Origin: Callorhinus ursinus
Taxonomy: Eukaryota; Chordata; Mammalia; Carnivora; Otariidae
Assembly: GCF_003265705.1 (NCBI RefSeq)
Contig: NW_020312968.1
Coordinates: forward strand, 3,408,935 to 3,472,934
Direction of reading: 5' to 3'
Length of the DNA stretch: 64,000 bases
Positions 1 to 11,933 of this stretch are shown here, one piece after another. The notes under the pieces were generated by a model. That model was not told the DNA's origin. It made no database searches and was given only the letters and a program-made list of their open reading frames with translations. A program made the translations under genes and the position numbers. The first letter of the stretch is position 1; each line of letters begins with the position of its first letter.

Positions 1-345
1 TTTCTTAATGGAGACTTCTTCACAAATAAACTTTTCACATAAATAGCAACATGCGCCAGGGAAAAGATGGGCAAAGGACATGATTGGAGAATTCACAAAA
101 GAAGAAACCCATATGTAAAGATGCTCAACTTCAATAAAAGCCTATGAAATGCAAATTAAAGCAAGAAATCATTTTTCACCTATCAGGTTGGCAAAGTTGA
201 AAACGACTGATCAGCCTAATATTAATGAGGACATAGGGATACAGGCTTCTATAACTGCTGTTGGAAGGAAAACTTGTCCTCTACCAGCCAAGGTTCCTTT
301 GAATGGTTGGGGGGCCTGCAAATTAAGTGACAACAACTAGATTAA
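1..345 (+). mobile_element. Old LINE-1 (L1M) fragment, ORF2 3' region
   Basis: The text around positions 140-300 (aaatcatttttcacctatca, then ggcaaag) matches the well-known end of L1 ORF2 on the plus strand, degraded and stop-filled. It runs off the left edge. Confidence 0.6.
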
Positions 346-764
346 TAGGAGACAGGATAATGTTCATTTCTAAGAGCCTGTGAAAGTTGTTATGAGTAAC
401 TGTCAGAGAGCTACAGGTTCACCGATAGAAGGGGCCACAAAGGGCTTCAGCAGGAAGGTATGGAAGGCTCAGTTAAGCTTCTGGATGCTAATGCCACTGA
501 ATTCGCACTTCTATGTACTAAGGGTCATTCAGGAAACTCCCTCTGTGGGGGTTCGATGGCAGGTGTGTTTTCCAGAGGCACTGCTTAAGTTTAGATAATA
601 TTTTCTTCTTCAGTTAATGATTGTTCAGATATGTTCAGTGTAAGGTAATTTTCATACCATTTTGAGGGCTGTTACCAATCACTGCTAATGTCACTGCTCT
701 CAGTGGTACAAATTCTGACAAGCTGTCTGGAAGGGCTGTTGGACACTGTGAAAACATATAACAA
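346..764. other. Unassigned intergenic sequence
   Basis: No gene or clear repeat recognised. A 72-codon open frame (380-598) has no recognisable protein features. Confidence 0.4.
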
Positions 765-1090
765 TCACTGGTCTAGGAATTTACCCTCTGTGAGGAATTT
801 CACAAGTGCACAAAGATTTTTTAATAAGGATGTTCATTGATTGTATTATAAATATTGGAAAAATTAAGGTTTGTTAAAAGATGATTTTCAGAAAAATTTA
901 CCACAGAAAAAGGTAAAATCATGACTCATACAGATCTAAAAATGAGGGTGTGTTAAAGAGTTCATTTTACATATATGATGTGAGGGGATCGGGCAAATGT
1001 TATAACCAAGGTCAAAGGAAGAGTCAAAACATACAGATTTATTTAGAGTATAAGAATGCTGAGATGAATTACAAATGAAGACAAAAGTGA
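765..1090 (+). mobile_element. Old LINE-1 (L1M) fragment
   Basis: Sequence such as gtgcacaaagattt and aaggatgttcattg resembles the L1M ORF2/3' UTR junction in plus orientation; probably a continuation of the fragment at the left edge. Confidence 0.45.
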
Positions 1091-1175
1091 TTTTTCTATA
1101 GGAGTGGGGATAGGGAAGTCAATTAAATCACTACCAGACAGGACAGAATTTATATACCTATCAGTTACCTACAAC

Positions 1176-1387
1176 TTTTTTTTTTTAAGATTTTATTTAT
1201 TCCTCTGAGACACAGAGATACAGAGAGAGAGAGAGAGAGCATGAGTGGGGGTGGGGAGACAGAGGGAGAGGGAGAAGCAGGCTCCCTGCTGAGCCAGGAG
1301 CCTGGCGTGGGGCTCGATCCCAGGACCCTGGAATCATGACCTGAGCCGAAGGCAGACGCTTAATCATCTGAGCCACCCGGGCGCCCC
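1176..1387 (-). mobile_element. CAN-SINE, tRNA-Lys derived
   Basis: Reads on the plus strand as poly-T, AAGATTTTATTTATT, a GA-rich stretch, then GAGCCACCCGGGCGCCCC. Flanked by the direct repeat tacctacaactt at both ends. Confidence 0.9.
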
Positions 1388-1510
1388 AAGGTACCTACAA
1401 CTTTATAAAGAGTAGCAAGGAGCTCAAAGATGATAAATAAATAGAGCTAGAATTTATAACCCAAAGTGGTATTCTATAGACAATGTATAGTGCTTCACAG
1501 AAACACTATT

Positions 1511-1627
1511 TCTTTTTAAGTAGACACCGTGCCCAACGTGAAGCCTAACACAGAGCTTGAACCCTGAGATCAAGACCTGAGCCGAAATCAAGAGTTAGCT
1601 GTCTAACTGAGCCACCCAGTTTCCCCC
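1511..1627 (-). mobile_element. Old, diverged CAN-SINE fragment
   Basis: Contains ccctgagatcaagacctgag and actgagccacccag in reverse orientation; no clear target-site duplication. Confidence 0.7.
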
Positions 1628-1825
1628 AAACAGAATTTCATTTTAAAACAAGTTTTATTAGTAGAAAATGTTTGTTAGGTTGCACTGATATCATGCAGTT
1701 GTAAAAAAACGGTAGGGATATCATGCTATATTGTCATACAAAGTAAAGTTACTGTATCATTAGATTAAAAATAAGAACAATCACTTTGTGTATAGTTATT
1801 TCTCATGATCAAAGATATAGACAAG

Positions 1826-2001
1826 GGGCGCCTGGTGGCTCAGTCAGTTAAGCGTCTGCCTTCGCCTCAGGTCATGATCCTGGAGTCCCGGGATCAAGTC
1901 CCACATCCGGCTCCCTGCTCAGCGGGGAGTCTGCTTCTCCCTCTGACCCTCCCCCCTCTCATGCTATCTCTCTCAAATAAATAAATAAAAGTCTTAAAAA
2001 A
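1826..2001 (+). mobile_element. CAN-SINE, GGAGTC subfamily
   Basis: Full-length plus-strand element with CCTGGAGTCCCGGGATC and CTCTGACCCTCCC. Flanked by the exact 15-bp repeat aaagatatagacaag (1811-1825 and 2002-2016). Confidence 0.95.
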
Positions 2002-2084
2002 AAAGATATAGACAAGTAATACATAAGCAGCCATTTCCAGGCATTTTTACTTTCTACTTCTTAATGTTTGGGTTAAAAAAAAAT

Positions 2085-2115
<31 letters not shown>
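2085..2115. repeat. (TG)n microsatellite
   Basis: About 13 TG units after a short AT run. Confidence 0.9.
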
Positions 2116-2394
2116 ATTACATTTTTTACAACTTTCATAGCTTTAAAGATATATTTCCCTTTTGAAAAATAATATAAATACATGATTAAATAAACTAGGC
2201 AATAGTACATTTAACGTTTATGTAAAATAGAAAAAAAATTACAGTGAGAAGAAGCCTATCAGGATGTTTATCAGAAGAAAGCAACTTGAAAGAAGTACTT
2301 GTCTAAATGGATAAACAAATTGTGGCATATTCATGCAATGGAATACTGCTCTGATCTGAAAATTAATGAAAGGAATCCTCATTTAGAATGAAGC

Positions 2395-2787
2395 TGGGAG
2401 GCCAGTAGAGGAAGCTCTCACAGTCTACCACTTGTGGTCAATTGTAGACACAACAGGAAGAGCCAGGCCTTGCAGGGTGAATACCACTTTACCATCCCAG
2501 TAGGTGGAAGAAAGGCTTTCTTCCTCCCCTAGTCAATGAGAGATTCGGCCAGTGAAAAGCCATCATACTTCCAACTCCCCCTTTACTCCAATGGACATTT
2601 TGTTTTTAACAGCCTTCTCAACTTCCTCCCCCAACCCCAATAAAAGAATGGTCATCTCCTTTGTTCTGTGCATCTGCCTGTGGTTTTGCTGTAACTTGCT
2701 TGTCCTGGATTGCAATTCTTGCTATTCTGCATAAACCCATTTTTGCTGGTAAAATAAAACTGGCAGTTTTATTTTTATAGTTTAACA
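2395..2787 (+). mobile_element. Probable solo ERV LTR inside L1M
   Basis: A block that opens the L1M alignment, begins TGGGAGG, ends GTTTAACA and carries aaaataaaact near its 3' end. It looks like a degraded LTR; family not identified. Confidence 0.45.
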
Positions 2788-3099
2788 CCACTTAGTTTAG
2801 CGGGGGAAATGGATTCACACAATATAGATGAATCTCACAGACCTTATGCTGTGATAAAGATGCCAGACACAAAAGAGTACATACTGTTTGATTCATATTT
2901 ATGTATTTGAAAGTCTGAACAGGTAAATCTATAGTGACAGAAAGGGGAATAGTCTTTGCCTGGGGCTGAGGAGGGTGGGCTTACTTTTTGAGATAATTGA
3001 AATGTTTTTTATTTTGATCATGGTAGTGATTACATGGATACATACATTTCTCAAAACCCATTGAACTATCCACTTAAAATGGATGTATTTTATTGCCTG

Positions 3100-4140
3100 T
3101 GTAGGGGGGGAAAAATAATTTCCTCTCTACCCTTCTAGATTCTTGGCTGAGACACCCCTGTAATAAAAGATAGATTAACAGGAGGAAAACAAACAAGTTT
3201 AATACATGTATATCTCCTGTAGGAGCCATGGACAAGCTACCCTAAGACAGACCATTTTGGCATTGCAGATCATGCTGAGCTGAAAACAGTCAAAGCCCAA
3301 AAGACTCAGAAAGAAACTTCGACCTACCCCCATACTGCCAAAAGAATTTAGAGGACTTGCTCCAGGAAGAGAGTTATCATCATAGATAACTACATGATAA
3401 TATGAGCTAAGTATTATAGACAGAGAGGAACCTAGCAGGGCTTGTTTGGTCCAAGCTCTCCCCATGTCCCATTGTTTCTGAGGGGCCCAGCAAACATTTG
3501 TTTACCAAACATTTACTCTGTTTCAATTTCCTGTGAATGCCAGTCCCTCTCTTTGAAGCATCAGATTCCTTTCCCCTTCTTCTTAGTTCAGGGTGACATA
3601 TATACCTCATTTTGCCTATGTCTATGTGGATTCCCCAGACATACAAAATTAAGTTTGATTTTCTCTGATCTGTCTCATGTCAATTTAATTTAGTCCAGTT
3701 AGAGGAACCTTGAAAGACAGAGTAAAAATTTTTCCTCCCTGACAGGAGATACCCAGGAAAATGGGGTAACTCCCTGAAATGGCCCAAGCCACCACTTTAA
3801 ATGCCATCACCAGCAGAAGATAAAAAGATGTTGCAGGGGTGGGGGGTGGTTATGGGAAGTTTCAGAAAAAGCACAGTAAATAGGTAAGGTTTTTAAGTAG
3901 ATTTAAGTTGCTGCCTTCTCCATCGCTAAGTTTCTGTAGTTTTAGTCATTTTTCTCTTCCTGGTACAGAGAGGGAGAGACCCTTACAGATGGAGATTTCC
4001 TTTATAAATGTAAATATCTTTTACGAAAGATAGCTTCTACAGGGCTTTCAGAGCTACTCCTGTATCTGCTGTTTCTCAAAAATAACCAGATCAAGATATA
4101 ATCTTTATGTCTAAGAGGCATATGTTGGGGTGACAAATTC
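3100..4140 (-). mobile_element. Probable long ERV LTR inside L1M
   Basis: About 1.03 kb interrupting the L1M 3' UTR. Read on the minus strand it starts TGTCACCCCAAC and ends with an ATTAAA-containing region and CTCAGCCAAGAATC, typical of a retroviral LTR 3' end. No internal retroviral genes are present. Exact family and target duplication not established. Confidence 0.5.
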
Positions 4141-4185
4141 TCTCCTTCATATGTAAACTATGCCTCAATAAAATTGATTTTTTTA

Positions 4186-4434
4186 AAAAATACCTGTTTG
4201 AGAAAACTAGAAGGGGTAAACAAAGGGGAAAGCATATACTGGGGAGGATCTGAACACACCGAGTTTGCAATAATGATAAACTCTCCAGGAGCAGAGGGGC
4301 TCTAGGTTTCTGGAAATATGCCTGGACTCCAGAGTTTCCTACTTACAAGCCACCTGGAGAAGGATGATGCAGCCATGACACTAAATGTAATCTTTTGGGG
4401 GATGAGAGGGCCCTAGGAGAAGTTGTGGGGAATT
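4186..4434. other. Unassigned intergenic sequence
   Basis: No gene or recognisable repeat. Confidence 0.4.
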
Positions 4435-4436
4435 TT

Positions 4437-4611
4437 CTTTTTAAGATTTTATTTACTTGACAGAGAGAGAGAGCAGGGGGAGCTGCAGGCAGAGGGAGAA
4501 GCAGACTCCTTGCCAAGCAAAGAGCCTGATGTGGGACTCGATCCCAGGACCCTGGGATCATGACCGGAGCTGAAGGCAGACGCTTAACTGACTGAGCCAC
4601 CCAGACACCCC
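4437..4611 (-). mobile_element. CAN-SINE
   Basis: Complete reverse element with a 16-bp duplication agttgtggggaatttt at 4421-4436 and 4612-4627. The longest open frame here (4343-4948, minus) is a by-product of this element. Confidence 0.95.
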
Positions 4612-4627
4612 AGTTGTGGGGAATTTT

Positions 4628-5094
4628 TACTATTATGAGGCTCTGGCACAGCATAGGAAGAGGAAGGGCTGGAGAGCGTGGAGGAGAAACCCATGAATGC
4701 TGTATCCCGGACATCAGGGAATGAGCTGCTCTGTTAAAGGAGACAAAAAAATCAGGTAGGCTCACAGCATATTTCAAGCCAAGCACTATAATTCTCATGC
4801 TAGATGAACAAGAATGTCCCAGATAAAAAAATTGTTTATTTAATACTGACTTGCAAGTGGAGGTTGACATGTGGCCGAGGTGCCCTCTGGTGGTAGAATT
4901 TAAAACCAAAGGTGTAAACATAGAGTAGTTGAGAAATATGAAAATCATCTCTAGTTTTTATGTGTATTAGATATGAGAAGGAAATACAGTCGATTTTTAC
5001 CATGGGAACAAATCTACACTTAGCTAGTATTATCTAAAATAAAGAGCTTGGTAGAATTCTATTTCCAGTCAAGAAGGAGTAACAGGGATCAGAT
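4628..5094. other. Unassigned intergenic sequence
   Basis: No gene or recognisable repeat; AT-rich, many stops. Confidence 0.4.
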
Positions 5095-5460
5095 TTACCT
5101 TCTGTTAAAAACAACAGCTCCACGTCACCAAAACAAGACTTAATTACAGTTCTGGCTCTCTCAGAAATAGAATCTTAAACCAGTCAGTAAGGAATCCCCT
5201 GATCAGTTCTAGTTAGGTAATGTGCCTGACAGACCCCTGACTTCCCCTAAAGGAAAGTAGCCTTGCAATGACCAACCTTGTGTTTGTTTGCCTAGTATAA
5301 CTTCCTTTTCCTGCTCCTTTCTGCCAGAAAAGCTTTTCATTTTGTACAGGTCCTCAGAGATCCTTTCTATCTACTAGATTGGATGCTGTCCTATTTATAA
5401 ACCACTGAATGAAACCAGTAAGATCTTTACAATTTACTCAGTTGAATTTTGTGTTTTAAC
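5095..5460 (+). mobile_element. Solo ERV LTR, family A (copy 1)
   Basis: Shares ordered landmarks with the blocks at 24.97-25.35 kb and 26.4-26.99 kb: gtcaccaaaacaagactta, cccctaaaggaaag, taacttccttttcctgct and attggatgctg. Ends in a TTTTAACA-like terminus. Family name not known to me. Confidence 0.55.
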
Positions 5461-6116
5461 ACTTACCATTTGAAATAAGAAATCATACAAAATATATTAA
5501 AATTATTTCTGAAATAATGGTTTTCAGAAATTGGACATCAGGCAGCACAGGATAGTGATCTCTGAAAAATGGGAAACAAAGTTGAGGTAAGCCCGATGAT
5601 TGCCCTGAGAATGTTTTCAGGCCACCACTCAAGGAAGGGTAACTCAGGCAGAGCTTAGCAGATCTCCTGAGATATAGAAATGGATCAAGGAGACCAGAGA
5701 AATCAAGGTAACTAGACTCCAGAGGGCATAATACTAGAAAGGGGAGAACAACAAAGGGAAAGAACTCTGCAGAGGGTTTTCTTCAAGTCTTCATCTGAGA
5801 CTGCATGTTTATGAGGAAACTACCTGAGTACTAGGAAAGAACTATCTGGGGGTAGTGGATGGAGCAATCTCTAGAGCTCACAAAGAGCAGAGAACAGTGC
5901 CTGCTTCCACCACCAGAGTGGAAATTGTTGTAATTCAAGAGACATTAGATAAAGCACATGATAGTAGGGCAAAACTATCCCTAGAATAACAGTTGTTCTG
6001 GTCCTGAATAGGAAAACTTAAGAGCAAGTTTCAAAATGATCGAATGATTTCCAAGTAACTTACTTGTGTCCCAGAAAAAGGTCAAGAAAAAAAATGCATA
6101 TATATAATATAGAAAA

Positions 6117-6141
6117 AAATGCATATGTATATATGTGTATG

Positions 6142-6174
<33 letters not shown>

Positions 6175-6178
6175 ATAC
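6117..6178. repeat. Compound (AT/GT)n microsatellite
   Basis: tatatatatatatatgtgtgtgtgt tract; it adjoins the poly-A/T end of a reverse SINE, a common birthplace of microsatellites. Confidence 0.85.
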
Positions 6179-6257
6179 ACACCTAACATGGGCCTTGAAC
6201 TCACAACCCCAAGATCAAGAGTCATATGCTCTACCATCTGAGCTAGCCAGGCATCCC
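6179..6257 (-). mobile_element. Short tRNA-Lys-derived SINE
   Basis: Reverse head with ttgaactcacaaccccaaga and ctgagctagccaggcatccc; this short type lacks the long CT-rich body. Confidence 0.8.
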
Positions 6258-6720
6258 TTGGCCAGGAATATTTGTAGGAGTAAAAACATAACGAGCACCC
6301 AACAAAGTAAAATTTACAATGTGTGGCCTTCAATCAAAATTTACTAGGCATGGAAAGAAGCCAGAAAATATGGCCCATAATAAGAAGGGGGAAAAATCAA
6401 TTTATAGAAAGAGATCTTTCTAAACGATGATAGAAGGATACAGTTATTATAACTACATCCCATCTGTTCAAGAAGGTAGAAGAAAGATTGAGCATGTTAA
6501 GTAGCAATATGGATCATCTAAAATTGGACTTCTGGAGATCAAAAATATCATATCTGAGATGAGAAAATACACTAGCTGGAATTCACAGAAGATTAGGGAG
6601 GAAAGAAGAAAAGATTCGTGTACTTGAAGAAACAGCAATAGAAACTATAATAGGAATAGAAAACTAATCACAGAGAGAAAAAAAGACTAAAGAAATGAAC
6701 AAAGTATCAGTTGGCTGTGG

Positions 6721-7640
6721 GATCACTTAATAGAATAGTGTATGTGTAATTGGAGTCTTTACTATCCTTTCTGTTAACCACTCTGTTTCCAAACTCTTTT
6801 TTTCTGCTGTGTCCACTTTCATCATTAAAAACAAACAAACAAACAAAAAGTCATCCCTCAGACTTCTACCTGCAAACTACTAAAACTACTCTTAAGTAGA
6901 TCTGCAATAACTGAACACAGCGAAGACTTCATGTAACTCCATCTTTCTGTGAAATCCAACTGCTCTCCAACCTCTCGGCAACAAATAACAGTTTGCTACC
7001 CAATCTTTGAATCCTAATCCTTGTTTACTACCCTCATTCTTTGAAGTTGATAAATTTCCTGCCTTCCCCCAAAACTTCGGTGTCACTCATCTGATTCCTT
7101 CCCTCCTCTGCCCCTGAATTTTGGGTATCCCTAAGCCTTTGTCATAAAGTCACGAAATTTCAGGGTTGGGCAGAGATTGTAGACAGTATCTAGTCTGGCC
7201 CACTCGTTATTGAACATTTGATTTATGTTTACAATATTTTTATCATATAGTTGTCCAGCTTTTGTGTAAGCACCATCATGATGGGTACTTTTCCCTCTCT
7301 ATTCTACCATCAGTAGCTCTAATCTTTAGACCCCTCTTTCTCATATTAAGCTGAAAGAGTTTTCTCCATAACTTCTGCCAAATGGTCTGGTCTTAGGCTC
7401 TTAACCTCCCTTCATTTCCACTCTAGTCTAGACCCATTAACACCTCAAGCATGGAATACTTCAATAACTTGATGATCTCCATTGTAATTCTTTCCGTTCA
7501 TTCAGTGCATAACAATTCCTACCTGACTAATCTTTAAACCAGTTTTGATCCTATAAATTCTTACTCAAGAACTTAATAAGGGCTCCCTTCATTTTTTCCC
7601 CTATCAAAACATGTATTTTTTTCAATATATTCTTTTTTGA
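6721..7640. other. Unassigned intergenic sequence
   Basis: No gene recognised. The stretch around 7140-7200 (cacgaaatttcagggttggg, then cagagattgtagac) resembles an ancient mammalian interspersed repeat that I could not name. Confidence 0.35.
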
Positions 7641-8200
7641 GTGCCATTCATGCACAGATACAGAATTCATATAAAAGGGTATAACCTCCACCCCTCCACT
7701 TTCCCTACAGAGGCAATCACTGTTGAAAGTTTTGGGGAAGTTGGTTTGGTTTTTTTCCCTCTGATATCTTTCCAGAGATGTTCTGGACATTTTGTCAAAT
7801 GTATATCTTTTGCCTGCCTCTGACGATACCTTTCACCCTTGAACCATATAGAGGGCAATTTAGCAATACCTGTCTAACATATCTGTTCTTTACCTACCTT
7901 TTTTTTTCACTTAACATAAAACTTTGGAAATCATTCTACATCAGTTTATGTAAAGCCTCTTTTCTTTTTACGCCAACGTCTGCACAGTGGAGGGGATGTA
8001 TCATGATGTTTAAATAGATCCTTAATGGGTATTTAGGTTGTTTCCAGTTTCTTGCTATTACAAACAACCCTGCAATGAAGAGCCTCATACATGTGTGAAA
8101 TATATGTGTAGGATAAATTGCCAGAAGTGGGATTGCTTGCTCAAAATGTATGCACATTTAAAAAGTTGATAGATATTACCCTCTGAGTTGTTACCTTCAA
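7640..8200 (-). mobile_element. Old LINE-1 (L1M) ORF2/3' fragment
   Basis: Plus-strand text aaactttggaaatcattcta, ggttgtttccagtttcttgc and agaagtgggattgcttgctc is the reverse of L1M ORF2 C-terminal sequence. Confidence 0.65.
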
Positions 8201-8410
8201 GAGTGAAGGTGACTGGCAAAAGATACCATCAGACACAGCAGAGGAAACAAGTTTCTTATGCCTAGGTAAAAGAAGAGATCCCCACCCTTCTGTCATACTT
8301 GAGAACATCCACCCACAATCCTCTCTGCTACAACTCCCTTCTCTAAGACCTTTTCAAGAGCCCCTTCTTTCTTTAGCCGTTCCTCATTCTTTTATTCTCT
8401 CTCTCTTTCT
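8201..8410. other. Unassigned intergenic sequence
   Basis: Pyrimidine-rich, no gene or repeat recognised. Confidence 0.35.
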
Positions 8411-8411
8411 A

Positions 8412-8505
8412 TTTTAGAGCAAAGCTTGGCAAACTTTTCCTGGAAAGGCCAGATAGTAAATATCGTAAGCATTGTGGGCTGTATGGTCTCTGTCACAGAA
8501 GTGAA
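8412..8505 (+). mobile_element. Old DNA-transposon (MER-type) fragment
   Basis: cttggcaaacttttcctgga, aaggccagatagtaaatat and ggtctctgtcaca match a common hAT-like MER terminal region. Exact family uncertain. Confidence 0.4.
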
Positions 8506-8519
8506 CACGCAGGGGCCTG

Positions 8520-9040
8520 CCATTCCTCCGAGCTCGCTGACCTCACTTTCCTGAAGACCAGCATGAGTCCACCCTTGCTCCAAGCGATCCAGCAGGATGC
8601 AGCGGTAGCTGTTCCTGTGTCTTGCACTCAGCAGGCTTCTAGCTGGGATCTCCAGAACAGTGCAGAGGGCCCCAGCGGACATAAACCTCCCCGGGGAAGA
8701 TGGCGAAGGGAGTTTCTGGAAGAACCTGGCTGTGTGTGCCGTCTCCAAACTCTGCGAAACCCTCCCTAATCCAGTTGCTTCCTCCAGTGCCCCTAGGGAA
8801 AACCATCCTTGTCAAAGTCAGGTCCATGTTGTTCCTAAATCCAGTAGGCATTTAGCCAACTCATCTGATGGGTCCTCTCAGCAGCATTTCAGACAATCAC
8901 TTGGTCCTTGAAACCCCTTCTTCAACCGGGCACTGAATCTTCCCTGTTTCTCTCCTGTCACTCCTCCTAAGTCTGCTGGTTCCTCCTTATCTCCCAGGCC
9001 TTGTGACACTGCAAAGCCTCCAGACTCAGGCCTCAAGTCT
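8520..9040. other. Unassigned GC-moderate sequence
   Basis: Overlapping short open frames on both strands (for example 8392-8748 minus) lack any recognisable domain; judged non-coding. Confidence 0.35.
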
Positions 9041-10062
9041 CTTCTCCTTTCTCCCCATGGTCCTTCCCTGTGAACTCACCCAGCCTCAGGCTGTTCAGTA
9101 TACCTGTATTTAACATGGCCATCTTCGGAATTTTGATCACCAGTCTGGACCTCTCCTCTGAACTCCAGATGCTTATTTCCAACTACTCAGTTGACACCTG
9201 CCCTTGGAGGCTAGATCAGCATCTCAAATATGTCCAACGTGCAGTCCCTAATCTTCTTTCCCAACCTGCTTCTCTGCTGTCCCCTGCCTCTGTTGTTCAC
9301 AGCCCTATCCACCCAGTTCCTCAGGCCAAACACTGGGCAGTCATCCCTCCCCTGGCTCTCCGTCTCACATGGTGTAGATCCACTTCATCGACCGGTGCCT
9401 CCCCCACCCCCCTTCCTTGCTAGATGTCCCTGCTTCCCCTCCTGGCCATAGCAGCCGGTAGGTACATGGCAACAAGAGCGATCGTTCTCAGATGTGGATC
9501 AGGGCTCCCGACTCACGGTAAATGCCAGAGGTTTCACAGTGGCCTCTCTAAAGCCTGCTCCACAAACTCTCTTCCTGTACCGCCTGGTTTAAAATGACAA
9601 CTCCCCTCCCCAATTCTCTCTGTCTTCTTTCACCTTTTTATTCTTCCACAATAGCACCTCCAGCATCTACAATACATAATACGAGAAGGTTTCACTTAAT
9701 TAAAAAAAAAAAAACACTTTGCTCCCCCTCCAATAATTGTCAGAGTAGAGGTTGTATGTTGTTGTTGTTTTTTTAAGATTTTATTTATTTATTTGAGATA
9801 GAGCAAGCGAGCATGAGCTGGGGGTGGTGCAGAAGGAGGGGGAGAAGCAGGCTCCCCGCTGAGCAGGGAGCCCGAGGCAGGGCTCCATCCCAGGACTCTG
9901 GGATCATGACCTGAGCGGAAGGCAGACACGTAACTGACTGAGCCACCCAGATGCTCCAAAGAAGTTGTTTTTAGTCTCATTCTTAGTGTATCCCCAACAT
10001 CTATAAAAGTGCTTGACTCAGAGTAGGCGCTCAATTAATATTTGCTGAATGAATAAGGGAGT
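9040..10062 (+). mobile_element. Old CR1/L2-like LINE remnant, interrupted by a SINE
   Basis: The frame around 9070-9423 retains LDLSSELQMLISNY, which resembles the reverse-transcriptase region downstream of the YADD box in L2-type LINEs. The stretch 9968-10062 (aaaagtgcttgactcagagt, ctgaatgaataa) looks like the 3' tail of the same LINE, separated by the SINE at 9769-9957. No active site or intact frame is kept. Confidence 0.5.
9769..9957 (-). mobile_element. CAN-SINE
   Basis: Reverse element from TTTTAAGATTTTATTTATTT to GAGCCACCCAGATGCTCC; flanking repeat based on gttgttttt. Confidence 0.9.
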
Positions 10063-10074
10063 TCTCCAGGGCAG

Positions 10075-10512
10075 AAGTCTGACATGGGTCTCACTGGTCT
10101 AAAATCAGGTTGTGAGCCAGGCTGCATTCCCTTCTAGAGGCTCTAGGGGAGAACCCATTCCCTTTCCTTTTCCACCTTTGGAGGTCTCGCACACTCCTTA
10201 GCTTGCGGGCCCTTCTTCCACCTTCAAACTGGCAATGGTCAGCCGCGTCTTACATCATTCCCACACCTGGTACTGTCTTCCCATCTTCTGATTTTCTGTC
10301 TCCCTCTTCTGCTTTCATTTTCTTCTTTGAAGGACCCTGTGATGTCACTGGGCTCATCCAGATAACCCAGGATAATCTCCCTCTCCTAAAGTCGGCTGAT
10401 GAACCACCTTAATTCCGTCTGCTACCTTAATTCCCCTGGGCCATGTAATGTAATCTACAGACAGGTTCCGGGGATTAGGATGTGGGCATGGACATTACTC
10501 TGCCCCCCACAG
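10075..10512 (-). mobile_element. MLT1-type (ERVL-MaLR) LTR
   Basis: gggtctcactggtctaaaat, aggctctaggggagaaccca, agataacccaggataatctc and caggttccggggattaggat are the reversed landmarks of MLT1 LTRs. Confidence 0.7.
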
Positions 10513-11933
10513 GTGGCAAGCCACGAGAATTCCTCAGGAGTCACAGCTCATTCCGGATCAACCAAGAGCCCTGTGGATCAGTGTTGCTAAGAGACAGTGG
10601 CTCTGTGAAGGAGTCTCTCCTGCCAGGCAGGATCTCCTCCACTGCTTTCTCTGGGCAGTACCTCCTGCTCCAAGCCGATGGTTCCTCTCAGTGAGCACTC
10701 AATGAAAACTCCCTCTCAGCTGTCCGATCGTCAGGGCCAACAAATGACTTCACATCAAGGTATGCATAAAAAGGTTTCCTCTCAGGTATTTGCATTCTTT
10801 AAGAGGGTTTTCTCCAGCTGTAGTTACATTATATAAACGTATGGTTTATATAGTGAAGGGCTTGTCTTTCCCACAAGTAAGGTCTCTGGAAGTAGCAGCC
10901 GTTGGCCTTGACTTTAAGGACTTGATGTCACCCGCACTCGTGTCTCTACAGTTGTCTTTGCTTGCCCTTATAATCAGGATGGGGCTGCTGCCGCCAGGCA
11001 TCATCATATCCGCATTCTGGGCAAGAAGGAAGAGCAAAGATGGCACCACTAGTCATGTCTCTTGCCAGAAAAAGAAAAAAACAAAAAACTCTTCAAATTG
11101 CACCCCACACCTTCTCAGACTTCCCTTAATGTCTCAATGGCCAGAACTGATCACACAGACACTCCCAGCTGCAAGAAGTCTGGGAAAGCAAAGGACTGTA
11201 TAATCACAGATTGATTTAGACTAGTCATGATCTAATGTCTGCAGACGCTCATATTGCTGCCGCGAACAGAAGTTCCATTTGGTCAGCATCGGGGTGTCAG
11301 GCTTAGTAAATAAATATATGAGATGCCTAGTTCCATTTGATTTTCTCATAAACAACGAAGCTTTTTTTTTTAGGTATCAGTATGTAATATGTGGGACATA
11401 GTTATACTAAAAATCACTGGCTACTTATTTGCAATTGAAATTTAACTGGGCATTCTGTGCTTTCTCTGGCAACCCTAGGTTAGCAAGGAGAAGGAGGAGA
11501 TACCGAGTGGGGAACTCACGAGATCTGCCATGAGAGCACTGGCCTTTTTTTTTTTTTTAAAAGTTGAGCTGCTGGTGGAAGAATTTCAGGACTCAATGGC
11601 AGGCTGGTGGGGGAACTCTTCTGTGACAAAGTCTAGGGGTTTCCATTTTGACCTTACCAGTTTTCAGTGGGTTGCAGGAGATTTCCACTCTAATAATCCC
11701 AAATCGAATGGCTTCTCCTTTCCAGCAAGTGTCTTCTATCCCGCCTGTTCCAGTGCAGGAATTGTTCGACTGTGGAAAGAAAATAGGAAAGTGACAGAAG
11801 CAACCAAAAGACAGGTCTGCTCAAATTAATCCATGGCCTTCTTTTTCACTGGTCCAACGATGGTAATGATGAGGTTAGTAAGTTACAACTTAAGCACTCT
11901 ATCAGAAAAAAGGTTAATTAAAAGTATGAAATT
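10513..11933. other. Unassigned intergenic sequence
   Basis: Contains short open frames (10790-11203, 137 codons; 11530-11829, 99 codons) that show no domain, signal or splice context. Judged non-coding. Confidence 0.35.

Larger units (their letters stand above)
2270..4185 (+). mobile_element. Old LINE-1 (L1M) 3' end, split by two LTR insertions
   Basis: Pieces at 2270-2394, 2788-3099 and 4141-4185 line up in order with an L1M 3' UTR: ggataaacaaattgtggcat, then tgaatctcacagaccttatg, then gcctcaataaaattgattt. The intervening blocks are LTR-like insertions. Confidence 0.6.
5500..6720 (+). mobile_element. Old LINE (L1M/HAL1-like) 5'/ORF1 region
   Basis: A-rich purine-biased plus strand with ORF1-like text (gaaaatatggcccataata, attggacttctggagatc), stop-filled. 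Interrupted by a microsatellite and a short SINE. Confidence 0.4.

Noticed and set aside
1826..1900. tRNA-like sequences (here and in all SINE heads) as tRNA genes
   Set aside because: They are tRNA-Lys-derived SINE heads with SINE bodies, A-rich tails and target duplications, not free tRNA genes.
4343..4948. 201-codon open frame on minus
   Set aside because: Its middle is the translated CAN-SINE; the same peptide pattern (VAQSVKRLPSA) recurs at other SINEs.
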